A stretch of 64,000 bases of DNA from Coxiellaceae bacterium (lineage in GTDB: Bacteria; Pseudomonadota; Gammaproteobacteria; Comchoanobacterales; Comchoanobacteraceae), in the NCBI GenBank assembly GCA_902603055.1, contig CACKTD010000001.1, forward strand, positions 124,001 through 188,000. Reading direction: 5' to 3'. The notes under the pieces are model-generated. The model did no database searches. It was not told the origin of the DNA and saw only the letters and a list, made by a program, of their open reading frames with translations. Positions 44,019 through 53,383 of this stretch are shown here, piece after piece. Each line of letters starts with the position of its first letter. The first letter of the stretch is position 1. The translations under genes and the position numbers were made by a program.

Positions 44019-45013
44019 TGCGTTACTTTCCTTTACATCGTTTAAGAAGAAATCGACAAAGCAAATGGACGCGTGATTTGGTACGTGAAAATGTGTTAAC
44101 AACACATGATTTAATTTTGCCACTGTTCGTGCAAGAGGGTCAGGAATTAAAGACTCCCATATCCTCTTTGCCAGAGTGTAATCGTTATAGTATTGATGAG
44201 TTGGTTAAGGTGGCTTTGGAAGCACAATCACTTGGAATCCCAGCCATTGCTTTATTCCCTTATATTGATGCTAGTCTTAAAACAAACGAAGGTGAAGAAG
44301 CGCTTAATCCAAATAATTTAATATGCCGATGTATTCAGACACTTAAAAATGAAGGTTTAAAAATTGGTATTATTGCTGATGTTGCACTAGACCCTTACAC
44401 AACTCATGGTCAAGATGGCATAGTCAAGTTAGGGTGCATTGATAATGATTTAACTGTCACTCAGCTAGTTAAGCAGGCATTGGTGCTAGCAGAGGCTGGT
44501 GCAGACGTTTTAGCACCTTCAGACATGATGGATGGTCGCGTGGGTGCGATAAGGCAAGCGTTAGAAGCACATGATTTTAAAGATACGATCATTATGTCTT
44601 ATACCGCAAAGTATGCCTCTCATTTTTATGGGCCATTTAGGGAGGCTGTTGGCTCTAAAGGGCAACTTGGCAAGCAAGATAAAACAACCTATCAGATGGA
44701 TCCAGCAAATAAGCATGAAGCCAGTTTAGAGGTTAATTTTGATATCGATGAGGGTGCTGATTGGTTTATTGTGAAACCTGGCATGCCTTATTTAGATGTT
44801 GTGGCACATATGGCCAAAAATATAGATTATCCGGTATTTGCTTATCAAGTCAGTGGAGAGCATTTTATGCTACATAGTTTAGCTGAAAAAACTAATGTAT
44901 CCTGGATGGAGTTAGTACACGAAAGTTTGCTAGGTTGTAAACGTGCTGGTGCAACGGGTATTTTATGTTATTCCTCAATACAAATGGCCAAATGGCTTCA
45001 AGCTAAAATTTGA
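44018..45013 (+). CDS. hemB: Delta-aminolevulinic acid dehydratase (porphobilinogen synthase)
   Basis: Condenses two 5-aminolevulinates to porphobilinogen in haem synthesis. It has the N-terminal RLRRN, LPLFVQEG, IADVALDPYTTHGQDG, SDMMDGRVGAIR, the Schiff-base lysine in MSYTAKYAS, and VKPGMPYLD. Length 331 aa is standard. It ends the pepP-ubiH-ubiI-hemB run and overlaps the convergent PNPOx-like gene by 16 bp. Confidence 0.96.
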   Translation: MRYFPLHRLRRNRQSKWTRDLVRENVLTTHDLILPLFVQEGQELKTPISSLPECNRYSIDELVKVALEAQSLGIPAIALFPYIDASLKTNEGEEALNPNNLICRCIQTLKNEGLKIGIIADVALDPYTTHGQDGIVKLGCIDNDLTVTQLVKQALVLAEAGADVLAPSDMMDGRVGAIRQALEAHDFKDTIIMSYTAKYASHFYGPFREAVGSKGQLGKQDKTTYQMDPANKHEASLEVNFDIDEGADWFIVKPGMPYLDVVAHMAKNIDYPVFAYQVSGEHFMLHSLAEKTNVSWMELVHESLLGCKRAGATGILCYSSIQMAKWLQAKI

Positions 45014-45546
45014 TCACACGTTTTATTTTCCAAAGAAATTTGGTAGCGAATATTATCACCTAACTGTAAGTATAATAAATCAATATCAATTATTGCGGCC
45101 TCAACAACTATAAAATTTGAGTATGCCTCGTCATCACTGAGTGTTTGAGAGGCTAAATTTGGATAATAGGGCTCTTTTGGCTGACCAACTTGTCGGTAAC
45201 ACATTTTTGATAGATTGGAAAGTTTTGACCACTGCTTAGCTGTGATTTCATTTTGATGATGTAATGTCACCTTTGTATGCATGCTAGCTTGTAATTTGTC
45301 TTTTTTACTATAGAAGTGTAGACAAGCTGTGGGATTTTTTTTGAGACAAAGCACCTTATCACTACGTGCATCAGTATGAAACCATACAAAGCCCGGGCCT
45401 ATATTTCTTACTACGACGCAATCTATTTTGGTTCTATTTTTGGTGTCATTGTAGCCAAAATTTGCAATATGAAATTCACTTTTTCGAGACTCAATACTTT
45501 GATGAAGTTGCTCGAAAAGTTCTGTAACAATTTTTTTATACAGCAT
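44998..45546 (-). CDS. Pyridoxamine 5'-phosphate oxidase-like FMN-binding protein
   Basis: 182-aa split-barrel flavoprotein-like sequence. VDxVVVRNIGPGFVWFHTDARSDKVLCLKKNPTACLHFYSKKDKLQ follows the PNPOx pattern for FMN phosphate binding (R--K), and the YRQVGQP segment is similar to related dehydrogenase-associated members. It lacks the C-terminal RLHDR-type motif of true PdxH, so substrate is unknown. It converges with hemB. Confidence 0.68.
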   Translation of the reverse strand: MLYKKIVTELFEQLHQSIESRKSEFHIANFGYNDTKNRTKIDCVVVRNIGPGFVWFHTDARSDKVLCLKKNPTACLHFYSKKDKLQASMHTKVTLHHQNEITAKQWSKLSNLSKMCYRQVGQPKEPYYPNLASQTLSDDEAYSNFIVVEAAIIDIDLLYLQLGDNIRYQISLENKTCDQILA

Positions 45547-45548
45547 GG

Positions 45549-45689
45549 TTAAGATCGCTTCATCCTACATTTATCTGAACAATATTTTACCTGATTCCAA
45601 CATTTCTCCCATTTTTTACGCCAGGAAAAAGGGCGATCGCAAATAGGACACTGTTTAGAAGGTAATGATGATTTTTTTTTCATCTTCAT
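45549..45689 (-). CDS. DUF2256 zinc-binding mini-protein
   Basis: A 46-aa reading frame on the minus strand. It starts [20 protein letters not shown] and has two Cys pairs (CPIC near residue 14 and CSDKC near 37) with WRKKWEKCW between them. This is the pattern of DUF2256 (CxxCxRPFxWRKKW...WxxVxYCSxxCR). Probably a small zinc-binding protein of unknown function, sometimes found near cryptochrome/photolyase genes; here it lies beside the cho-umuC-umuD group. Confidence 0.85.
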   Translation of the reverse strand: MKMKKKSSLPSKQCPICDRPFSWRKKWEKCWNQVKYCSDKCRMKRS

Positions 45690-45734
45690 ACTATATATGA
45701 TACAACGTTTTTGAGCTCAGCACTATGCTTTTAT

Positions 45735-46568
45735 CTAAAGTGTTTTAATAGGAAGTTTGTTTTGATGAATAACTTTACGGATAATATGGTACTGATCTAC
45801 ATCAAAGTCGATGTCATTTTGTAATGCTCCAGTATTATCTTGGTCCCAGCGTCCATAATAAATCCAGTTATTAACTAAATGAGATTGGGTGAACTGATAT
45901 TTTGCATCGACTTCTGTTATGGTAATAGGCCCTTTAAATGGCCATTTTTGAATCTCTGATCTATTCAATGCTTTTTGTAAGCGCCGATTATGGCTTGTTG
46001 GATCTTCTAATCCAACACACCCACCAAGGCATTTTTTAATTTGTTGCTGAAAACATCCGTAGCGTGCTTTTTCAATGCCACAGATTTTTCGGCATAATTG
46101 ATATTTGTCACAAAGCTTTTCAACGTATTGGTTAAACTGAGCTTGGTTTTTAAAAAAGCCATATTGTTTCATTTTAGCGTGAGAGTGGTGATAGGGTATA
46201 AGCTCTAATGACCAATATGGCTTACCTTTGCAAATCACACCCGTTAGTAGTTTTTTTTGTCTTCTAAGTTTGCGATTATAAATGGGTAAGTACTTTTTGA
46301 CGAGTTCAGCTTCAAGTAATAAGGCTGATTGCTCTCCAGCACAATAAATACAACTGATTGTATCTGCTTGTTGGATTATCTTTGCTTCTTTAATTTGAGT
46401 TTTTGTACTATTGAAATGTGATAATATTCGGTTCCTAATATTGATACTTTTTCCAATATAAATGGGTTTCTCATCATTGAGAAATATATATACACCAATA
46501 CGTTTTGGAAGCAAATCAAGATTCTTCAATAATGGATCTAATGGAATAGTCAGGGCAGTTTCTAACAT
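45735..46568 (-). CDS. cho: UvrC-homologue excinuclease Cho
   Basis: GIY-YIG endonuclease related to the N-terminal half of UvrC, making the 3' incision in nucleotide excision repair. [17 protein letters not shown] is the GIY-YIG core, followed by the catalytic-Arg helix ([10 protein letters not shown]) and an [17 protein letters not shown] block. The C-terminal nuclease and HhH domains of UvrC are missing. Length 277 aa matches Cho. It overlaps umuC by 7 bp and forms a repair operon with umuD-umuC. Confidence 0.88.
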   Translation of the reverse strand: MLETALTIPLDPLLKNLDLLPKRIGVYIFLNDEKPIYIGKSINIRNRILSHFNSTKTQIKEAKIIQQADTISCIYCAGEQSALLLEAELVKKYLPIYNRKLRRQKKLLTGVICKGKPYWSLELIPYHHSHAKMKQYGFFKNQAQFNQYVEKLCDKYQLCRKICGIEKARYGCFQQQIKKCLGGCVGLEDPTSHNRRLQKALNRSEIQKWPFKGPITITEVDAKYQFTQSHLVNNWIYYGRWDQDNTGALQNDIDFDVDQYHIIRKVIHQNKLPIKTL

Positions 46569-47839
46569 AATACTTTCACTAAATCATGCCATTGTGTTGT
46601 ATAATGTGGCGATCTGAGGTTTGATTTCATTTTCCAATGGGGTTGCATCCCCTGTGCAGCAATTATTAAGCTTTGATTCCCATAACGTTGGTTGACATTG
46701 TCTAGCAGTGGCATGACTTTTTCACTGTGTGCATAGAGCTTTGTTTCCGGTAACAGGCTTTGTTGCTCAATTGATTGATGTTGTAGTTGAGCAAGTAAAA
46801 TACCTGTCTTATGGTATTTAAGGCCAGGTTTAAATATAGTTTTTAGGCATGCTTTGGCAGCATGGATGATTTGTCGGGTGTCATTCGATGGAATGGTCAA
46901 ACTATGTCCACTCATGTTTCGATATTGGCAAATATGTTTTGAGAACGGGTTTGTTTTTAAAAAAACTTGGATATACCCTGCTTTGGAGTATTGTGACCGG
47001 AGTTTTTGACACGCACGTGAACAATAACTACTGAGTGCTTGGGCAATATCATCGTATTTTGACAATGGCTTTCCGAATGCACGTGATGATACGATTGTTT
47101 TTTTAGGAGCTGGGAGTTCCATACCTTCACAGCGACGCCCTCGTAACTCTTGTGCTGTTCGAGTTAAGATAACATTGAAGCGTCGCTTTAAAAAGGTGGA
47201 GCTTATTTGTGATAAATCAGATGCAGTCATTACACCAAGTGATTGTAATTGTTTGGCCCAACGACTACCAACTCCCCAGACATCCCCAATTGCAATATGT
47301 TCTAACCATTCAAGGTTACTATGATCTAATTGAAAAACAGGAACGAATAGGATTTTTTTAGCAATGAAATTGGCAACCTTCGCTAGTGTTTTAGTTGGGC
47401 CAATACCAATAGAAACAGGAATACCAACTTGTTGCATGACATTTTGACGTACAACCTGGCCCCATTCAGTGAGGTCTTCAATTGGGCCTTCAGGTGGCTG
47501 TAAGAAAGCTTCATCAATAGAGTAGATATCCATTTGATTGCACTCACGTTCTAGAGTACACATCAATCGGTGTGACAAATCACCATATAAGGCATAGTTG
47601 GAGGAAAAAATATGCACGCGATGTTTCTGACAAATAGTACGTACTTGATAAAAAGGTGTTCCCATGTCGATACCCAATGCTTTTGCTTCATTGGATCGTG
47701 CAATTACACAACCATCATTATTTGATAACACTACAATGGGTTTTGAGTGAAGGTCTGGTCTAAAGAGTCTTTCACACGAGGCGTAAAAGTTATTAGCATC
47801 TGCTAAGGCAAAATAGTTGTTAGAGGGAGTGGATGACAT
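46562..47839 (-). CDS. umuC: DNA polymerase V catalytic subunit UmuC
   Basis: Y-family translesion polymerase. [21 protein letters not shown] with the metal-binding Asp, [18 protein letters not shown], and IYSIDEAFL (the SIDE motif) are intact. [10 protein letters not shown] is the helix-hairpin-helix. Length 425 aa equals E. coli UmuC (422). It overlaps umuD by 20 bp. Confidence 0.95.
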   Translation of the reverse strand: MSSTPSNNYFALADANNFYASCERLFRPDLHSKPIVVLSNNDGCVIARSNEAKALGIDMGTPFYQVRTICQKHRVHIFSSNYALYGDLSHRLMCTLERECNQMDIYSIDEAFLQPPEGPIEDLTEWGQVVRQNVMQQVGIPVSIGIGPTKTLAKVANFIAKKILFVPVFQLDHSNLEWLEHIAIGDVWGVGSRWAKQLQSLGVMTASDLSQISSTFLKRRFNVILTRTAQELRGRRCEGMELPAPKKTIVSSRAFGKPLSKYDDIAQALSSYCSRACQKLRSQYSKAGYIQVFLKTNPFSKHICQYRNMSGHSLTIPSNDTRQIIHAAKACLKTIFKPGLKYHKTGILLAQLQHQSIEQQSLLPETKLYAHSEKVMPLLDNVNQRYGNQSLIIAAQGMQPHWKMKSNLRSPHYTTQWHDLVKVLC

Positions 47840-48338
47840 TTGTGACTACACCCCAAATCACAGTTTCTTGTAATTCACTCACTTGTATTGCAGGATACAG
47901 TGGGTTTTCTGAAAGTAATTGCATGTGATTGCCAGAAACATGCAATCGTTTTACTGTTAATTCACCATCAACTGCTGCAATGACAACACGACCATTCACT
48001 GGTTTAATGGCTCGATCCACGATTAAAATATCACCTGAGTGGATGCCTGCACCAATCATTGAGTCTCCGACTGCGCGTACCATGAATGTTGCCGACGGAT
48101 TATCGATCAAATGTGTGTTAAGATCTAAATAGGCCTCAACGTGGTCATCTGCGGGGGAAGGAAAGCCTGCAGGAATAGAAGTTGCATAGAGAGGTACTTT
48201 GTGTGTTTTGTATTTAATGAGCCTTCTCACTTCCTCTATTTTGGAGTTTGGTATACGCATAGGAGTGGTTGTTTCTCCGTGAGGACCTAGCCCTCTGGGT
48301 CTGCCTGCATTAGGTCTTTTGCCGCCGTGTTTAGTCAT
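47820..48338 (-). CDS. umuD: UmuD-type self-cleaving protein (S24 family)
   Basis: Regulatory subunit of polymerase V. Cleavage is predicted between Ala57 and Gly58 in [10 protein letters not shown], with the catalytic pair Ser93 (GDSM) and Lys130 (ELTVKRL); the spacings of 35 and 37 residues equal those of E. coli UmuD. The N-terminus is about 33 residues longer and starts [16 protein letters not shown], a basic segment seen in plasmid-type homologues. I use the ATG at 48338; a TTG at 48353 is also in frame. No CTG-N10-CAG LexA site is visible upstream. Confidence 0.92.
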   Translation of the reverse strand: MTKHGGKRPNAGRPRGLGPHGETTTPMRIPNSKIEEVRRLIKYKTHKVPLYATSIPAGFPSPADDHVEAYLDLNTHLIDNPSATFMVRAVGDSMIGAGIHSGDILIVDRAIKPVNGRVVIAAVDGELTVKRLHVSGNHMQLLSENPLYPAIQVSELQETVIWGVVTNVIHSL

Positions 48339-48372
48339 TTGAATTCCGTACAATAATCATGTTTTTTTATGG

Positions 48373-48378
48373 TATAAT
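48373..48378 (+). promoter_or_regulatory. -10 box just upstream of alkB
   Basis: TATAAT lies only 8 bp before the alkB ATG, so transcription should start within 0-3 bases of the start codon. No ribosome-binding site is present between them. This suggests a leaderless alkB mRNA. Confidence 0.45.
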
Positions 48379-48386
48379 CAAATTAG

Positions 48387-48977
48387 ATGAAAAGCAAGCA
48401 TAAATATTTATCTTATGGGCTCGACTTTGAATATGTTGAGAACTGGTTACTAAAAGAAGAGGCTGATGCATTATTTGAGCATGTATCTGCATTAGATTGG
48501 CAGAGTGAAAAGCTATTACTATTTGGTAAATTAATTGAGGTACCGCGCAAAGTCATTTGGATGGCTGATCCTCTGTGTTGCTACGCGTATTCTAATTTAA
48601 AACATGTGCCAGTGCCATGGACAGATTTGATGAGCGGTATTCGTAACAAGTTAAAAATCATGTTACATGATCAATTTAATGGTGTTTTATGTAACTATTA
48701 CCGTGATGGAAATGATTATATGGGTTGGCACAGTGATGATGAAGTGGGTTTAGGATCAACGATTGCATCCATCAGTTTAGGAGTGTCACGACGATTCTGT
48801 TTTAGGTATCGGAAGCAGCATTCACTGAAAGACGAAATTATCTTATCGCATGGTTCCTTGCTAATCATGCGAGGAAATACTCAGCGATTTTGGCAACATC
48901 AGTTACCTAAAATGCGCCGAGTAAATTCACCTCGTATTAATCTGACATTTCGGATTATTCACCCTGCAGAAAGTTAA
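48387..48977 (+). CDS. alkB: AlkB-family 2-oxoglutarate/Fe(II) DNA repair dioxygenase
   Basis: Oxidative demethylase for alkylated DNA bases. The Fe ligands are His115 and Asp117 (GWHSDDE) and His171 (FWQHQLP); Arg183 in RINLTFR binds 2-oxoglutarate. Length 196 aa and overall layout resemble the ALKBH2/3-like group more than E. coli AlkB. It is transcribed divergently from umuD, 48 bp apart, making a compact DNA-damage island. It overlaps the LuxR-type gene tail to tail by 4 bp. Confidence 0.9.
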   Translation: MKSKHKYLSYGLDFEYVENWLLKEEADALFEHVSALDWQSEKLLLFGKLIEVPRKVIWMADPLCCYAYSNLKHVPVPWTDLMSGIRNKLKIMLHDQFNGVLCNYYRDGNDYMGWHSDDEVGLGSTIASISLGVSRRFCFRYRKQHSLKDEIILSHGSLLIMRGNTQRFWQHQLPKMRRVNSPRINLTFRIIHPAES

Positions 48978-49348
48978 TTAGGTATTTTTTTACATGCATA
49001 GCGATGTTGTTTGTAGAGTGCCAAAAATGATGTGCCTTTCATTGCTCGAACTAAATCTTTTTTGGATCGACAATTAAGTTTTTCCCGAATGCGTTTCAAA
49101 TAAAACTCAATAGTGCGTGGTGATAGATCCAGAAAGCTGCCAGTTTTTTTAATGGTATGGTTATGGATTGCATAAAAAACACATTCAGATTCTCGTCGAG
49201 TAAGGTATAAACCTGTAAATCTACCATCTAAAGGTATTCGATAGGTGATTAAGTTAACATCCTCTTTTTTCTGGTTAGTTTTCTTTTTACCATAAGTTAA
49301 CATCGTTAAAATAGAGGATGCCTTTTTCATTAAATTAATTTGAACCAT
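48974..49348 (-). CDS. Orphan LuxR-type helix-turn-helix regulator
   Basis: A 124-aa protein consisting mainly of a C-terminal LuxR/FixJ DNA-binding domain: LTRRESECVFYAIHNHTIKKTGSFLDLSPRTIEFYLKRIREKL. There is no receiver or autoinducer domain; residues 1-45 are short and basic. I start it at the ATG at 49348, which has GGAG six bases upstream; a TTG at 49360 is in frame. Target genes are unknown. Similar stand-alone LuxR proteins occur in intracellular gammaproteobacteria. Confidence 0.8.
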   Translation of the reverse strand: MVQINLMKKASSILTMLTYGKKKTNQKKEDVNLITYRIPLDGRFTGLYLTRRESECVFYAIHNHTIKKTGSFLDLSPRTIEFYLKRIREKLNCRSKKDLVRAMKGTSFLALYKQHRYACKKIPN

Positions 49349-49503
49349 AATTTTCTCCAAAACGTGTTAGATTTATATCACGCAGTGGGGTGGATGAATA
49401 TACGGGTTTTGTGTTTCTTTTGGTGCGACAATATGTTTTTTTAGTAGTATATCTGCTATTAAGAAATTGCTGACAGACGCCGCTATAATGGCTTACATGG
49501 TTT

Positions 49504-50280
49504 CTAAATTGCTAGTGTTAAGCATTTACATGAGCCACCAGACAATAGAAATTCACTAGTATCACAAGCATGTGTTGTATATCCTTGGTTATTTAGTTTT
49601 TTCTCTGTTGCATGACAGTTTGTAGCGAGAATGACATTTTGATCCATAACTACTGCATTGCACGCAAATGCTAACGCATCTTGTTTAGAGGTGGATATGA
49701 GTTGCAATGATTGTTCTAATAGTTTTTGTGATTTTGGTGAGAATGCTTCTGGATACCATAATGCTGTATTTGCATCTAAAGGACAAAAGCATGTATCCAG
49801 GTGATAAAAATTAGGATCTACAAGTTCTAAATGAGTGATTTTTATATTCCAAATTGTTTTAAGCCATTCTAAGAATGTAGGATCACTTCTAAATCCATGC
49901 CCAAAAAATAGATGTTCTCCAGCAAATAAGGCATCTCCAGCACCTTCAAAATAGATTGGTGGTGTAATTACGGTATACTGTTGGTCTTCAAACCACTTTT
50001 TAAACAATGCGCTTTCTGGTTGACGTTGTGGATATTTAAACTGCGCCAAAATAACTTCATTATCTTTCAGTAACCCTGCGTTTGCAGTAAAGACCATATC
50101 AGGAAGCTCATTATGGGGCTGAATTACAACGACTTCTGCACCGATGCTTTGGATGGTTTTAACTAGGTTTTTCCACTGTGTATTTGCGAGTATTTTGTTA
50201 ACTGGACGCATTCTATTCATCCAAGGATTAATTTTATAATTAACATCAAAGAACTGGGGTGGGCACATTAAGATTTTCAT
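49504..50280 (-). CDS. Amidinotransferase-fold hydrolase (DDAH/arginine deiminase-like)
   Basis: A 258-aa guanidine-modifying superfamily protein. Substrate-site elements include MVFTANAGLL (compare VFTANAG), the catalytic histidine in FYHLDTCFCPL, and a nucleophilic cysteine near the C-terminus (SGGSCKCLTL, most likely Cys253). Likely substrates are arginine or N-methylated arginines, but specificity cannot be inferred. It is divergent from def. It could supply citrulline or ornithine, which would be relevant to the SpeD paralogue. Confidence 0.82.
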   Translation of the reverse strand: MKILMCPPQFFDVNYKINPWMNRMRPVNKILANTQWKNLVKTIQSIGAEVVVIQPHNELPDMVFTANAGLLKDNEVILAQFKYPQRQPESALFKKWFEDQQYTVITPPIYFEGAGDALFAGEHLFFGHGFRSDPTFLEWLKTIWNIKITHLELVDPNFYHLDTCFCPLDANTALWYPEAFSPKSQKLLEQSLQLISTSKQDALAFACNAVVMDQNVILATNCHATEKKLNNQGYTTHACDTSEFLLSGGSCKCLTLAI

Positions 50281-50359
50281 AATCCTTCCTGGGGTAGATA
50301 AAGTAACAATATACCTCGAGCTAGTTGATATATCTACTTTGGTATATTAATATATATCG

Positions 50360-50866
50360 ATGGCAATTTTAGAAATTCTACAGTATCCACATCCTATATT
50401 GCAAACAGCAACAAAGCCTGTTACCAAATTTGATAAGAATTTAAAAAAAATTGTGGATGATATGTTTGAAACGCATTATGCACAAGAAAATTGTGCAGCT
50501 TTAGCTGCAAACCAGTTGGGAATTCCTTATCAGATTACGGTTATTGACTTCAGTGAAGAAAAAGATCAGCCACTTTGTCTCATTAATCCTAAAATTGTAA
50601 AAGCAGAAGGTGAAACAAATACACCAGAAGGTTGTATGTCACTGCTTAATTTAGGTTATCACCGGGTCAAGCGTGCAGCTAAAATAGTTGTTGAAGCTGT
50701 TGATATTGAAGGTAAACCATTTAGAGTTGAGGCAGATGGGTTCTTGGCAAAGTGTTTGCAGCACGAAATAGATCATTTGAATGGTTTGGTATACCTCAAT
50801 CATCTTGGCGCAGTAAAACGAAAAATGATCATGCGTAAAATCAGTAAGCGAGATGCTAAAACATAA
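50360..50866 (+). CDS. def: Peptide deformylase
   Basis: Fe/Zn hydrolase removing the N-formyl group from nascent proteins. Motif 2 is EGCMS with the metal-binding Cys, and motif 3 is LQHEIDHLNG. Motif 1 reads CAALAANQLG instead of GxGLAAPQ. The region after motif 2 reads LLNLGYHRVKR, whereas most Def proteins have VP. Length 168 aa is standard. It overlaps fmt by 14 bp in the classical def-fmt pair. Confidence 0.93.
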   Translation: MAILEILQYPHPILQTATKPVTKFDKNLKKIVDDMFETHYAQENCAALAANQLGIPYQITVIDFSEEKDQPLCLINPKIVKAEGETNTPEGCMSLLNLGYHRVKRAAKIVVEAVDIEGKPFRVEADGFLAKCLQHEIDHLNGLVYLNHLGAVKRKMIMRKISKRDAKT

Positions 50867-51812
50867 CCAACAACCTAAGATAATTTATGCGGGTAGTGAC
50901 CCCTTTGCTTGTGGGCCACTAGAAGAGCTCGTGCAAGTTGGTCTTAAGCCAACTGTTGTGGTATCAAACCCTGATCAAAAAGCAGGTCGAGGCAGAAAAA
51001 TATTGCCAAATCCAGTCAAACAAACTGCTCAAAAGTTGGGTATAGACGTTTGGACACCTGAATCAATTAAAGATGACGCATCATTTACAACGTTTCAGTC
51101 GTTTAAAGCAGATATTTTTATTTGTGTTGCATATGGAAAGATTATTCCTAAAGCATGGCTAAATAGCCTATATTGTTTAAATATTCACCCTTCATTATTG
51201 CCAAAATGGAGAGGGTGTAGTCCGATTGAGCATGCTTTATTGTGTGGTGATAAAGTAACAGGTGTTTCGGTTATTCAAATGAGTCCAGAGATTGATGCTG
51301 GAGCGATATTATATCAGGAACAGTATTCAATTAAACCGGAAGAAAATACGCAGTCCTTGGGTACATATTTGTTTAGTAAAGGAACAGAGCTATTAATAAA
51401 AGCGATTAAAAATTGGCAACAAGATAAGTTACCAGCTGTATTGGAGCAGAATAAGGCGGAAGTAAGTTATGCTCCTAAAATAAAAAAAGAGGAAGCACAT
51501 ATTGATTGGCATCAATCGGCTGAGAATATTTTCAATATGATTCGTGCATACTATCGATGGCCAGTTGCATATACTTTTCTCAATGAGAATCGAATCAAAG
51601 TATTTGCAGCATGTGTTGTTGATGATGAAGGTGATGCAGTCGTTAAACCTGGCACGATTATACAAGTAAAACAAGATTGTGTTTTGATACAGTGTGGACA
51701 AGGAATACTTAGTTTGCAGGAGATCGTGTTACCAGGGAAGAGACGAATGCCCATCAGCGAGTACTTAAAGGCAAATAATTCTATTTTTATTGAAGGTTTG
51801 TGTTTTGAGTAG
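50853..51812 (+). CDS. fmt: Methionyl-tRNA formyltransferase
   Basis: Formylates initiator Met-tRNA. The N-terminal [36 protein letters not shown], and the catalytic [34 protein letters not shown] are conserved, with a C-terminal OB-fold domain. Length 319 aa is normal. It is translationally coupled to def and overlaps queH by about 23 bp. Confidence 0.95.
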   Translation: MLKHNQQPKIIYAGSDPFACGPLEELVQVGLKPTVVVSNPDQKAGRGRKILPNPVKQTAQKLGIDVWTPESIKDDASFTTFQSFKADIFICVAYGKIIPKAWLNSLYCLNIHPSLLPKWRGCSPIEHALLCGDKVTGVSVIQMSPEIDAGAILYQEQYSIKPEENTQSLGTYLFSKGTELLIKAIKNWQQDKLPAVLEQNKAEVSYAPKIKKEEAHIDWHQSAENIFNMIRAYYRWPVAYTFLNENRIKVFAACVVDDEGDAVVKPGTIIQVKQDCVLIQCGQGILSLQEIVLPGKRRMPISEYLKANNSIFIEGLCFE

Positions 51813-52476
51813 ACCTCTAGAATTGCCAGCTGGCAAAAATAAATTATTATTGCACACATGTTGTGCCCCATGTTGTGCTGATATAATGCTACGACTGAAA
51901 GAAAATGAGATTGATTACACCCTTTATTTCTTTAATCCTAATATTCACCCTGAGCCAGAGTATATTTTACGTAAAAATGAAAATAAACGTTATGCAGAAA
52001 AACTAGGAGTGCCATTTGTTGATGAAGATGAATCTTATGAGCAAGATAGGGACGCATGGTTTCAGCGTTTGGGGATTTATGGTAATGAACCCGAGCGAGG
52101 GCGACGATGTACAGGTTGCTTTGAGATGCGATTTGAGGCGACTGCTCGCTATGCACTGGATCATGGTTATGATGTAATCAGTAGTAGCCTAGGTATCTCT
52201 CGTTGGAAGGATATGGCGCAAATTAATCGTGCAGGTGAAAAAGCTGCTGAATGTTTTCAACAGTTGGCATACTGGACTTTTAATTGGCGCAAAGAGGGTG
52301 GTTCTTCAAATATGATTACTATTTCAAAAGAAGAGCACTTTTATCAACAAGAATACTGTGGTTGTGTATATTCACTTAGGGACACAAATCAATGGAGAAC
52401 AAAAAACAATCGCTCCAAAATAAAGCTTGGTGAAAAATATTACGGTCTTGAGGTCGAAGAACCTAGTCAACAGTGA
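51790..52476 (+). CDS. queH: Epoxyqueuosine reductase QueH
   Basis: Last step of queuosine synthesis, in place of the cobalamin-dependent QueG. The DUF208 signatures are [10 protein letters not shown] near the start, CTGCFEMR (about residue 107) and YCGC, the cysteines that bind an iron-sulfur cluster and a second metal. The frame starts with TTG at 51790; a TTG at 51805 ([10 protein letters not shown]) overlapping the fmt stop is equally plausible. It overlaps the convergent peroxiredoxin gene by 14 bp. Confidence 0.9.
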   Translation: MKVCVLSRPLELPAGKNKLLLHTCCAPCCADIMLRLKENEIDYTLYFFNPNIHPEPEYILRKNENKRYAEKLGVPFVDEDESYEQDRDAWFQRLGIYGNEPERGRRCTGCFEMRFEATARYALDHGYDVISSSLGISRWKDMAQINRAGEKAAECFQQLAYWTFNWRKEGGSSNMITISKEEHFYQQEYCGCVYSLRDTNQWRTKNNRSKIKLGEKYYGLEVEEPSQQ

Positions 52477-53017
52477 TTAGATCTTCACCTGGAGCCCAGT
52501 TACATGCTGTCAAACCACCTGTTTGTAGTGCCTGTAAGGTTCTTAGAACTTCTTCAGGTTTTCTTCCTACATCAAGATTATTCACTGAGATATGTTGGAC
52601 ACAGTTATTTGGATCAACGATTAGGGTTGCTCTAAGGGCGACTTGGGCATCTGAGAGTAAACCTAGCGCATCTGCAAACTTACCACATGGGTCTGCAAAA
52701 CTGTAATGGTTTAAACGATTAAGGCCAGGATGTTCCCTACGCCATGCCAACTTACAAAACTCATTGTCAGTTGAGCCACCAATTAGAACAGCATTAGATG
52801 ATACTAATTGCTCATTGATTTTAGCAAATTCCATGATTTCGGTTGGACATACAAACGTAAAGTCTTTTGGATAGAAATAGATCACCTTCCATTGCCCCGC
52901 GAAACTATCATTGTTAAAGTTTGCAAAGGCTGATTTTCCGTTTTCAACGGGTTCATTGAAGTTAGGTAGTGCCATTGTAAGTTCAAATAAAGGCAGTTGT
53001 TGGCCGATTCTAATCAT
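52463..53017 (-). CDS. 2-Cys peroxiredoxin (AhpC/Prx1 type)
   Basis: Thiol peroxidase for H2O2 and organic hydroperoxides. The peroxidatic cysteine is in [16 protein letters not shown] and the resolving cysteine is in [10 protein letters not shown] near the C-terminus. Length 184 aa is typical of AhpC/Prx. A GGAG site precedes the ATG. No ahpD or ahpF is adjacent, so it probably uses thioredoxin or another reductant. Confidence 0.92.
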   Translation of the reverse strand: MIRIGQQLPLFELTMALPNFNEPVENGKSAFANFNNDSFAGQWKVIYFYPKDFTFVCPTEIMEFAKINEQLVSSNAVLIGGSTDNEFCKLAWRREHPGLNRLNHYSFADPCGKFADALGLLSDAQVALRATLIVDPNNCVQHISVNNLDVGRKPEEVLRTLQALQTGGLTACNWAPGEDLITVD

Positions 53018-53037
53018 TTAATTCTCCAAGTTTATGT

Positions 53038-53373
53038 TTATCTTATACTAAAACGATCAAGAGTGTCTAGGGGTTCGACGTATTCCTTAAGAAGTAGGAT
53101 TGCATATAAGGTTGTGAGCGTTGATCCTGACATGGCAGCATAAATTGGTGGGAAAAACAAATATATGGGGATCATTAGTAATGAAACTGTGCAAGTATAG
53201 AGTATGGTCCTAAATATCATGTCAGTCAGTTCTTCTAAATCACTACGTGCTGAATTTACTGTATCATTGCTAGGGGATTTGTCATCATCGCAAGCGGTAT
53301 AATGTCCGTAATGTGGTGAGGGAGTATTTCTACTTGTGTCAACTGGTCTAACGTTACTTGGTGGTGTTCGCAT
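53038..53373 (-). CDS. Hypothetical small membrane protein
   Basis: Unrecognised 111-aa protein. Residues 1-50 are polar (rich in Pro, Ser, Asp), followed by two hydrophobic helices (about 53-72 and 76-94) and a short charged tail ending FSIR. An AAGGA ribosome site precedes the ATG. It lies between recO and the peroxiredoxin gene on the same strand. No function can be offered. Confidence 0.6.
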   Translation of the reverse strand: MRTPPSNVRPVDTSRNTPSPHYGHYTACDDDKSPSNDTVNSARSDLEELTDMIFRTILYTCTVSLLMIPIYLFFPPIYAAMSGSTLTTLYAILLLKEYVEPLDTLDRFSIR

Positions 53374-53383
53374 TCTTAATTCC

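Noticed and set aside
48339-48386. LexA operator in the umuD-alkB gap
   Set aside because: No CTG-N10-CAG or GAAC-N4-GTTC pattern is present on either strand.
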